Of a DNA stretch of 64,000 bases, positions 57,830 to 64,000 are shown in pieces. Made by a program: the position numbers and the translations under genes. Positions within the stretch are counted from its first letter, which is position 1; each line of letters opens with the position of its first letter. The notes beneath the pieces were generated by a model. It had not been told where the DNA came from, ran no database searches, and saw only the letters and a list, made by a program, of their open reading frames with translations. Source of the DNA: Clostridiales bacterium. Its GTDB lineage: Bacteria; Bacillota; Clostridia; Oscillospirales; CAG-272. The stretch is from assembly GCA_012800735.1 (NCBI GenBank), contig JAAZIU010000025.1:110626-174625 (forward strand). Reading direction: 5' to 3'.

Positions 57830-58506
57830 CGGATAAAATTAAAGTTTTATTTATCTATGACGATCTCTGGCATCCGCGCGACGTTATCGACCGAGGCTTT
57901 AAGTCTTTCCCGGAAAGGCTGAATTCGTATGATATCGATTTCGTCATCACGGCAAAAGACATACTGACCGAATCGTTTCTCGATGAATTCGATGTCATAA
58001 CCGTTGCCTGCGGCAATGCGATCAACGCTTCAAATTCCGCGCCCTGGTTCGAATACGGGGTTTCGGAAGTAACTCCCGAGCATATTCGGAGTTATGTCGA
58101 AAAGGGCGGCGGGCTGCTTTCGCTGCACGCCGGGAACGCTTTCAAAAAAGGCAGCTCCCGAGGCTCCGACGAATTCATTTCGCTGACGGGATGCGCTTTT
58201 ATAAGCCATCCGCCGAGATGTCTTACCAAAGTAACTCCCGTCGGGAATTCTCTATTGGTTGACGGAATTGATTCGTTCTGCGAAAGAGATGAGCATTATA
58301 TAATCGAGCTTCTCTGCGGCGACGCCGAGGTGTTTCTGAAAAGCGAATCGGAAGCCGGAGGGGAGAGCATTTCCGGTTATACGAGAAATGTAGGTTCCGG
58401 ACGGGTTGCGGCGCTGACTCCCGGGCATATACTCTCGGTGTGGCAGAACCGGAATTATCAGAATCTGATAATGAACTGCTGGGACTTTTGCGCAAAGAAA
58501 ATGTAA
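57826..58506 (+). CDS. ThuA-domain protein
   Basis: A protein of about 226 residues with the ThuA/GATase-like fold. Segments include KVLFIYDDLWHPRDVI, VEKGGGLLSLHAGNAFK and GRVAALTPGHILSVWQNRNYQNL. The frame reaches back to 57778, but I choose TTG 57826. GAGAGGGG lies 5 bases upstream, and the TTG overlaps the DUF4838 stop as TTGA, so the two are coupled. The protein resembles the ThuA-like one at 13070 only in overall pattern. ThuA domains often accompany glycosidases in sugar oxidation pathways. A terminator follows. Confidence 0.87.
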   Translation: MTDKIKVLFIYDDLWHPRDVIDRGFKSFPERLNSYDIDFVITAKDILTESFLDEFDVITVACGNAINASNSAPWFEYGVSEVTPEHIRSYVEKGGGLLSLHAGNAFKKGSSRGSDEFISLTGCAFISHPPRCLTKVTPVGNSLLVDGIDSFCERDEHYIIELLCGDAEVFLKSESEAGGESISGYTRNVGSGRVAALTPGHILSVWQNRNYQNLIMNCWDFCAKKM

Positions 58507-58511
58507 TGATT

Positions 58512-58541
58512 CGGCGGGGGCTGCTGCTCCCGCCGTTTTTT
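58512..58541 (+). terminator. Terminator of the DUF4838-ThuA operon
   Basis: The stem CGGCGGG / CCCGCCG (58512-58518, 58529-58535) is followed by TTTTTT. Confidence 0.9.
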
Positions 58542-58573
58542 GCTTCAACCCGATTTTTTTATCACGCGCCGCA

Positions 58574-58602
58574 TTGACTTTATGATTTTCATATGGTACA
58601 AT
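58574..58602 (+). promoter_or_regulatory. Promoter of the alpha-galactosidase gene
   Basis: TTGACT (58574-58579), 17 bases, and TACAAT (58597-58602). Confidence 0.72.
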
Positions 58603-58658
58603 CTATACGCCGAATTATTCAGCATACCGACTTTTCAGAATAAAGAGAGGATAATGTA

Positions 58659-60815
58659 ATGAAGGAATGCAAACCTATATTCAAGGATGTTTATTATCAG
58701 CCGGGAGAGCAGCCGGTGTTTTGTTACCGCTCCGGGCTTACCGTTTATGAGGAGACATATACGACTGGCGGGCTTGTGTCCTCCGGCTGGAATGCCGCCG
58801 GATACCCGCTGAACGTGCTTACCGGTTATCCGTCAAGGCTAAATACGAGCCGGTTTTACGAGCCGTTTGCGTTTGATATTGTTGCGGACGGCGCCGCGCT
58901 GAACCGGGATACCGAATTCAAAAGCTTTGAAAGCCATGAGTGTAACGGCAATATCTGTTCCGAGCTTACGCTTGACTGCCCTTCCCGCGGCGCGGAGATA
59001 AAGATTTCCACCATACTTGACGGCACCGAAGTGTTTGAACGCTTTTTAACGATTACCAATAACTCTGACAAACCTATGGCGATTTCAAAAATCGCCGTGA
59101 TGGCAGGCGGAATTGAAACTCTGGACAGGCTTTCCGAGAAAGCACCTTTCGGACGTGATATAAACAAACTCTATTCGCTCGGATATTTCGACCGGACGGA
59201 CGGCAACACCGAAGGGGATTTTTCCTGGCATGACCTTTCCCCCGACGGCATCTATTTCGACTGCCGCTACAACCGGGGGCGCCACCGTCATCCCATGTTT
59301 ATGCTGAGAAACAATGTCATGGGCACTATCCTGACGGCTCAGCTTGGGTGGTCGGCGGGCTGCCGCTTCAGCTTCGATCTTAACACCCACGCCGAAGCGG
59401 ACGGAGCCGCAATCAGCTTCAAAGCTGAAATTACCGGCTACAAACCGCTTATTATACTTGAACCGGGCGAGAGCTGGATTTCTCCGTCAATTCATATCGG
59501 CATGATAGCCGGCGGCTTTGACGACGCAGTCAACGCGATGAACGCGCATCTGCGCCGCTCGGTACTGAATCTTCCGGAAGCTGCGGAGCCTCAGATGTAT
59601 GTCGGCGCCGGAATGGGTCCCGAACACGACATGTCTGTCGAGACTACAAAGCAGTTCATTGAGCAGCTTGCAAGGATGGGCGCCGAGATATTCATCGTCG
59701 ATGCCGGATGGTACAACAAGCCGGGAGAACAGGGGCGATGGGGCGAGACCGGCGACTGGCATTACGACCCCGACCGTTATCCGAACGGTTTGGCGGAAAT
59801 CAGAGATTACGCGCGCGAACACGGAATGAAGTTCGGGTTATGGATGGAGCCGGAGCGGATAGGTCTGCCCTCCGCATCAGAGAAATACAGCGGCTGGCTT
59901 TCTCGCCGCGCCGACGGCTCGCTTTCCGGACTGCTCGACATGACCAACCCCGAGGCGGCTGCCTGGGCGGAAGAACAAGTCGCAAGGTGCATCACCGAAT
60001 ACAAGATGGACCTTCTGCGAATCGACTACAATATTTCCTCCGCCGAATACTTCCATGTAAAGAACAAATACGGCATGATGGAAGATCAGTCGATACGGCA
60101 CTTCGACGCGGTATATGAGATGTACAAGCGGCTGAAGCTGCGTTTCCCGGATGTGGTCTTCGAAAACTGCGCCAGCGGCGGCGCCCGCACCGATATCGGG
60201 ATTATGAGGTATTTCAGTCACACCTGGGTCTCCGACAATCAGGTAGCGCCGGTTTCCTTGATGATAACCAACGGTATGACGGCGGCGCTTCCGCCGGAGC
60301 GGGTTGACCGACTGGTATCCGGAATGGGCTGCCATACCGCGGCGGATTTAGCTTTCCACTTCCGCAACGCCATGCTCGGACATCTTTCGCTTAACGTTTT
60401 AGGTCCGCGCACCGCCGTTATGAACGACGCCGCCTTTGAGTTTGCCGCTCATGAGGTTGCGATATACAAGAATTTCATCCGGAAAATCCTGCCCGATTGC
60501 CTTATCTTCCACCACACCGAGGATAATACCGCTTTCAAGCGCGGCGAGCCGGTGATAATTGAGGAGGCTGCTCCCGACGGCTCTCGCGGCGTTATCGCGG
60601 TATTCACCCCCTGTCTTTCAAAACAGGATAATATAGCCGTTATCCCGCGGGGGGTCGATCCTTCGAAGACTTACAAAGTTTATTTCGACAACAGCCGCTC
60701 ATCAGCGATATACGAAGGCTCCTCGCTTATCCGCGACGGTCTTAAGGCTTATATCCCATCAAGCCTTTCGAGCGAGCTTATCCTTTACGAGGATGCGGCG
60801 ATAACTGAAAATTAA
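58659..60815 (+). CDS. Alpha-galactosidase, GH36 family
   Basis: A 718-residue enzyme with the GH36 layout. There is an N-terminal beta-supersandwich, a TIM barrel beginning near residue 312, and a short C-terminal beta-sheet. Nucleophile Asp456 lies in LLRIDYN, the acid/base Asp526 in HTWVSDNQ, and conserved FGLWMEPE (near 392-399) and ENCASGGAR precede it. It releases alpha-1,6-galactose from melibiose-type oligosaccharides or other alpha-galactosides. It has no signal peptide, so it acts inside the cell. It stands alone with its own promoter and a hairpin after it. The sequence also fits alpha-N-acetylgalactosaminidase-like members. Confidence 0.92.
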   Translation: MKECKPIFKDVYYQPGEQPVFCYRSGLTVYEETYTTGGLVSSGWNAAGYPLNVLTGYPSRLNTSRFYEPFAFDIVADGAALNRDTEFKSFESHECNGNICSELTLDCPSRGAEIKISTILDGTEVFERFLTITNNSDKPMAISKIAVMAGGIETLDRLSEKAPFGRDINKLYSLGYFDRTDGNTEGDFSWHDLSPDGIYFDCRYNRGRHRHPMFMLRNNVMGTILTAQLGWSAGCRFSFDLNTHAEADGAAISFKAEITGYKPLIILEPGESWISPSIHIGMIAGGFDDAVNAMNAHLRRSVLNLPEAAEPQMYVGAGMGPEHDMSVETTKQFIEQLARMGAEIFIVDAGWYNKPGEQGRWGETGDWHYDPDRYPNGLAEIRDYAREHGMKFGLWMEPERIGLPSASEKYSGWLSRRADGSLSGLLDMTNPEAAAWAEEQVARCITEYKMDLLRIDYNISSAEYFHVKNKYGMMEDQSIRHFDAVYEMYKRLKLRFPDVVFENCASGGARTDIGIMRYFSHTWVSDNQVAPVSLMITNGMTAALPPERVDRLVSGMGCHTAADLAFHFRNAMLGHLSLNVLGPRTAVMNDAAFEFAAHEVAIYKNFIRKILPDCLIFHHTEDNTAFKRGEPVIIEEAAPDGSRGVIAVFTPCLSKQDNIAVIPRGVDPSKTYKVYFDNSRSSAIYEGSSLIRDGLKAYIPSSLSSELILYEDAAITEN

Positions 60816-60828
60816 TATAATGAACAGC

Positions 60829-60852
60829 GGGAGACGCAAAAATGCGTCTCCC
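60829..60852 (+). terminator. Hairpin after the alpha-galactosidase gene
   Basis: The 10-base perfect stem GGGAGACGCA / TGCGTCTCCC (60829-60838, 60843-60852) has an AAAA loop. The following bases (TGACCTTT) form only a poor T tract. Confidence 0.6.
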
Positions 60853-60877
60853 TGACCTTTAATGCGCGACGCCCGGA

Positions 60878-61021
60878 ATGACGGCAATCCCTTTGTCGGA
60901 GCTTGCCCGCCGATACGGAGAGACAGACAGCACAAAGCTATACAGCAAAGACGACCTTATCTGCCGATTCATGCATCAATGGGGCTTGGACTATACCGGT
61001 GATAAATATCCGGCATCATAA
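60878..61021 (+). CDS. Possible small protein of 47 residues, unrecognised
   Basis: A short ATG-started frame, MTAIPLSELARRYGETDS at the start and DYTGDKYPAS at the end, fills the space between two hairpins. It has no clear ribosome site and no recognised family. It could be a real small protein, a remnant of a longer gene, or chance. It is reported only because the 280-base gap 60816-61095 holds nothing else except the hairpins. Confidence 0.25.
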   Translation: MTAIPLSELARRYGETDSTKLYSKDDLICRFMHQWGLDYTGDKYPAS

Positions 61022-61030
61022 ACACAAACA

Positions 61031-61076
61031 AAAGAGCTGCGGCGAATTTTGAGTATGCCGCAGCTCTTTCTGTTTT
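61031..61076. terminator. Bidirectional terminator before the YkgJ-type gene
   Basis: The 13-base perfect stem AAAGAGCTGCGGC / GCCGCAGCTCTTT (61031-61043, 61057-61069) is followed on the plus strand by CTGTTTTTA, and on the minus strand by TGTTTGTG. It ends the minus-strand gene at 61096. Confidence 0.88.
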
Positions 61077-61095
61077 TATATACGGTTGTTCCCTC

Positions 61096-61428
61096 TTAAA
61101 TTAATTTATCCGCCTCTTTTAGATATTCGCGCAGCATGCTTCTTGTCTCTTCTTCGCTTAAAGGCTCGCCGCACTCGCAGTCGGGACAGAGTAGCAACTC
61201 CGACGCGCCGTAAAGCCGACAGACAAGCGGTCTTTCGTCGTAAACTCCGCATTTTCCGTTACTTGTCAGGTGCGGGCAGCGTCCGTTCCATTCGTAGCCG
61301 CCTATCCTCTCCCTCTCTTCGGAAGCCATCTGAACAGAATTTATACAGCAGCGAAAGCAGCCGTCTTTGCAGCGGGTTTTGGGTATCCTGTCATAAAGCC
61401 GCTGTATCGGTGTCATATTATGCCGCAT
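61096..61428 (-). CDS. YkgJ-family cysteine cluster protein
   Basis: A protein of about 110 residues with many cysteines in the YkgJ order: CKDGCFRCCINSV, CPHLTSNGKCGVYDERPLVCRLYG, then LLCPDCECGEPL. The family binds zinc or iron, perhaps as an Fe-S or metal-sequestering protein; its function is unknown. ATG 61428 is preferred over GTG 61437 because AAAGGCGG stands 8 bases ahead of the ATG but would abut the GTG. It has its own promoter. Confidence 0.9.
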   Translation of the reverse strand: MRHNMTPIQRLYDRIPKTRCKDGCFRCCINSVQMASEERERIGGYEWNGRCPHLTSNGKCGVYDERPLVCRLYGASELLLCPDCECGEPLSEEETRSMLREYLKEADKLI

Positions 61429-61452
61429 TAAAATCACCGCCTTTGTTATTTA

Positions 61453-61481
61453 ATTATACCACTTTAAAAGCCGTTCGTCAA
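61453..61481 (-). promoter_or_regulatory. Promoter of the YkgJ-type gene
   Basis: On the minus strand, TTGACG (61481-61476), 17 bases, and TATAAT (61458-61453). Confidence 0.78.
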
Positions 61482-61530
61482 TTATTGAATATTGCGCCGC
61501 TTCATTATTTCAAAGATTTACTTTTTTATA

Positions 61531-61559
61531 TTGAATTTCGATATCAACAGAGGTATAAT
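61531..61559 (+). promoter_or_regulatory. Promoter of pepF
   Basis: TTGAAT (61531-61536), 17 bases, and a perfect TATAAT (61554-61559). Confidence 0.78.
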
Positions 61560-61601
61560 TAGAATGATAAGTATAAAAAGCAACCGAAAGGCAGATTGAA
61601 A

Positions 61602-63404
61602 ATGGATGACAAACGCACTCCGAAGCGCTCTGAAATCGCAGAGCGCCATAAATGGAACCTTGAAAATTTTTACAAAAGCGATGAGCAGTGGAGCGAGGCA
61701 TTTGAAGCTATAAAAGCGAAAACCGCCGATTTTGCCGAATACAAAGGAAAGCTCGGTCAAGACGCTTCGCGCCTCTATTCGCTTCTTAAGCTTTATGATT
61801 TACTTATTCCCGACGCATACAAGCTCGCCAATTACGCGATGCGGCGCTCGGACGAGGACACCTCAAATTCCTTTTATCAGGATATGAAAGGCAAAGTAAT
61901 AGCATTTTTCACCGAATTCGGCGCTCAAACCTCGTTTATCGTCCCGGAGATAACTGCTATTTCCGACGAAACCATCGAACGCTTTTACAAAGAAGAGCCT
62001 GGGCTTGAATTATATCGCCGAAAGCTTTACATGATCCGCCGCACTCGGGAACACATTCTCTCCGAAGCCGAAGAGCGGATAATCGCGATGACCGGCGAGA
62101 TGCAGAACGTTCCGGACAGCGTCTACACGATATTCCACTCCGCCGACCTAAAATTCCCGGATGTAAAAGACTCAAAGGGAGAAAGCCATCCGCTGACTCA
62201 GTCGTCTTATATCCCGCTTATGGAATCGCCCGACAGGACTCTGCGCAAAAACGCATTCAACACCTTCTACGGAGTTTTCGGGGATTACAAGAACACCTCC
62301 GCTGCCCTGCTCGACGGTCAAATGAAGAGCCTTATGTTCAACGCAAGGCTGAGGAAATATCCAGACGCCCGCACCGCTTCTCTCGACTCAAACGAGGTGC
62401 CGGTATCGGTTTACGACTCTCTTATCGAAGCGGTTCATCAGAACTTTGACAAGATATACGCATATATGGCGCTGCGGAAAAAACTCATGGGCGTCGACGA
62501 GCTTCATATGTATGACGTCTATGCGCCGATCGTTTCCGAATTCGACGAGAAAATCTCATATGAGGAGGCAAAGGAAACCATTTTAAAGGCGCTTAAGCCT
62601 TTAGGAGAAGATTATCTCGAAATTTTAAAGCACGGTTTTGAAAGCCGGTGGGTCGACGTTTACGAAAACGAAGGCAAAGTTTCCGGCGCCTATTCCGCCG
62701 GCAGTCTTCCGCATCCGCTCGTGCTTATGAACTACAAGGACACCCTTGACTCGATGTTCACCCTCGCGCACGAAATGGGGCACGCGCTGCACAGTTATCT
62801 CTCGGCTAAACATCAGCCGGTTTCGTATATGAGCTATGTAATCTTTAACGCCGAAGTCGCTTCTACCACAAACGAGTGCCTGCTGATGAGCTATCTGCTC
62901 GAAAATACCTCCGACCCGCGAAGGAAAGCTTATCTCATAAATTACTTCTTAGAGCAGTTCCGCACCACTGTTTATCGCCAGACGATGTTCGCCGAATTTG
63001 AGCAGCAGTTTGCCGAAGCGGCGGAAAAGGGCGCCACGCTTACCGCCGATCTGCTTATTGATATGTATTACAAACTGAATCAGCTCTATTACGGCGACGG
63101 CGTTGTAATAGATGAGCCTATCGGACTTGAATGGTCGAGGATACCGCATTTCTTCATGAATTTCTATGTCTTTCAATACGCTACCGCCTTCTCGGCAGCC
63201 GTCGCGATCTCGCGGAAGATAAAGGAAGAAGGGGAACCGGCGGTTAAGGCTTATCTTGAGTTTCTCTCGTCCGGCTGTATCGATGATCCCATAACACTGC
63301 TCAAGCGCGCCGGCGTTGACATGACGACAAACGAACCGGTCGCAAGCGCCCTCTCATACTTCGGAGAGCTGATAGAGACTATGGAAAGGCTGATGAATGA
63401 CTGA
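61602..63404 (+). CDS. pepF: Oligoendopeptidase F (M3 metallopeptidase)
   Basis: A 600-residue cytoplasmic zinc peptidase of full family length. The zinc site is H390-E-M-G-H394 in LAHEMGHALHSYLS, and the third ligand is Glu in EVASTTNECLL. It begins RHKWNLENFYKSDEQW, the PepF/M3B opening. It degrades oligopeptides of about 6-18 residues, recycling imported or signal peptides. ATG 61602 (AAAGG upstream) is preferred; a TTG at 61596 is possible. It overlaps the following DUF362 gene by 8 bases. Confidence 0.96.
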   Translation: MDDKRTPKRSEIAERHKWNLENFYKSDEQWSEAFEAIKAKTADFAEYKGKLGQDASRLYSLLKLYDLLIPDAYKLANYAMRRSDEDTSNSFYQDMKGKVIAFFTEFGAQTSFIVPEITAISDETIERFYKEEPGLELYRRKLYMIRRTREHILSEAEERIIAMTGEMQNVPDSVYTIFHSADLKFPDVKDSKGESHPLTQSSYIPLMESPDRTLRKNAFNTFYGVFGDYKNTSAALLDGQMKSLMFNARLRKYPDARTASLDSNEVPVSVYDSLIEAVHQNFDKIYAYMALRKKLMGVDELHMYDVYAPIVSEFDEKISYEEAKETILKALKPLGEDYLEILKHGFESRWVDVYENEGKVSGAYSAGSLPHPLVLMNYKDTLDSMFTLAHEMGHALHSYLSAKHQPVSYMSYVIFNAEVASTTNECLLMSYLLENTSDPRRKAYLINYFLEQFRTTVYRQTMFAEFEQQFAEAAEKGATLTADLLIDMYYKLNQLYYGDGVVIDEPIGLEWSRIPHFFMNFYVFQYATAFSAAVAISRKIKEEGEPAVKAYLEFLSSGCIDDPITLLKRAGVDMTTNEPVASALSYFGELIETMERLMND

Positions 63405-64000
63405 CAGTCAAAACACTTCTTTTCTGCCGGTTGCCCGCAGGATGGAAATCGACGATCGCGCCGCAGTGGGCATTGATTTTGCGGATAGCTATGACGTCGA
63501 ACTTATCGAGGAGATTTTACGCCGCCGGCTTGATGCGCTCGGCTTTAATCCTCGTTCTCAGGCGGGGCGGCGAGTCGTCGTCAAGCCGAATCTGCTGATA
63601 AAATACTCTCCCGACAAGGCCGCGACCACTCATCCTGCAATCATTGAGGCGGTATGCCGCATATTCGTCTCCGCCGGCGCCGATGTAATGATTGCCGAAA
63701 GCAACGGCGGGGGCTACTCGGAGAGCATACTTCGCCCGCTCTACCGCATCTGCGGTATGGAAGCGGCGGCTGAACGCTCCGGCGCGAAACTGAATTACGA
63801 TACGAGCTTCCGAACCGTCGCATACGACGAAGGTATTGCGTCGAAAACCTTTGACATACTTGAGCCGCTCTGCGCGGCCGATATGATAATCGATTGCTGC
63901 AAGCTCAAAACGCACGCGCTCGCCGGAATGACGGCGGGGGTAAAGAATATGTTCGGCGCCGTCCCGGGACTGAAGAAATTTGAGACGCACGCGCGATACA
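63397..64000 (+). CDS. DUF362 domain protein, 3' end beyond window
   Basis: The open frame begins at ATG 63397 inside the pepF end and continues to the last base, about 201 residues. It has the DUF362 pattern: VVVKPNLLIKYSPDKAATTHP, then IAESNGGGYSES and LKTHALAGMTAGVKNMFGAVPGL. Full members usually carry a ferredoxin-like 4Fe-4S pair towards the C-terminus, which would lie outside the window. Function is not established; a redox role is commonly assumed. Overlap with pepF suggests coupled translation. Confidence 0.88.
   Translation, partial: MTDSQNTSFLPVARRMEIDDRAAVGIDFADSYDVELIEEILRRRLDALGFNPRSQAGRRVVVKPNLLIKYSPDKAATTHPAIIEAVCRIFVSAGADVMIAESNGGGYSESILRPLYRICGMEAAAERSGAKLNYDTSFRTVAYDEGIASKTFDILEPLCAADMIIDCCKLKTHALAGMTAGVKNMFGAVPGLKKFETHARY

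Noticed and set aside
1..64000. CRISPR arrays, tRNA, rRNA, insertion sequences, phage or integrative elements
   Set aside because: I found no regularly spaced repeats, cloverleaf-like sequence, transposase, integrase or phage structural gene. A tRNA or covariance scan was not possible here.

Overview
The window reads as chromosome of an uncultured anaerobic Clostridia-type Firmicute (gut or rumen-like). The indications are a SAM-I riboswitch upstream of metK, an S-layer (SLH) protein, a bifunctional BirA with BioY, an OmpR-type two-component pair, RecD2, an anaerobic sulfatase-maturating radical SAM enzyme, sigma-A type promoters with a 17-base spacer, and compact operons with AAGGAGG-like ribosome binding sites. 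I see no rRNA, tRNA, CRISPR array, insertion sequence, integrase or phage gene. The assignment to a group is inference from gene content.

Layout. 1-2.3 kb: 3' part of an MBOAT acyltransferase, then an intracellular GH29 fucosidase. 2.5-3.3 kb: MscS. 3.4-9.3 kb (minus): a coupled operon of a membrane-anchored stalk-domain protein, a VanY-type peptidase, Ppx and polyphosphate kinase. 9.3-11.9 kb (minus): a Cys-type sulfatase translationally coupled to its maturase. 12-13.8 kb: divergent sugar isomerase and ThuA genes. 14-15.5 kb: SAM-I riboswitch and metK. 15.6-24.1 kb: a long plus-strand operon recD2-comF-fhs-tsaE-tsaB-rpiB ending in a heparinase II/III family gene. 24.1-26.3 kb (minus): SLH protein with five Ig-like repeats. 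26.7-29 kb: response regulator and sensor kinase behind a Pho-box-like repeat array. 29.2-31.5 kb: PDZ-like membrane protein, DUF4886 protein, YgjV-like protein.

31.6-41.9 kb is a carbohydrate-utilisation locus: divergent AraC regulator, orphan solute-binding lipoprotein, two beta-propeller proteins, an MFS transporter and a 1147-residue multidomain protein resembling GH42-type architecture. None of the putative enzymes belongs to a family I can name. 42-46.3 kb holds three proteins of unknown role: two zinc-ribbon proteins (one with an AIM24 domain) and a polytopic protein with a glycine-rich tail. 46.7-51.7 kb: ychF, MATE exporter, birA-bioY, mscL.

51.8-60.8 kb is again carbohydrate-oriented: two Gfo/Idh/MocA oxidoreductases, a NUDIX hydrolase, a second orphan solute-binding lipoprotein, a DUF4838 glycosidase-like protein with a coupled ThuA gene, and a GH36 alpha-galactosidase. 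61-64 kb: YkgJ-type cysteine cluster protein, oligoendopeptidase F, and the 5' part of a DUF362 protein.

Taken together the genes suggest a specialist in complex, partly sulfated, fucosylated and uronic-acid-containing glycans: surface binding, uptake of small products, intracellular hydrolysis, sugar oxidation and isomerisation. The two least explained units are the 31.6-41.9 kb operon and the 42-46.3 kb zinc-ribbon/membrane/AIM24 cluster.
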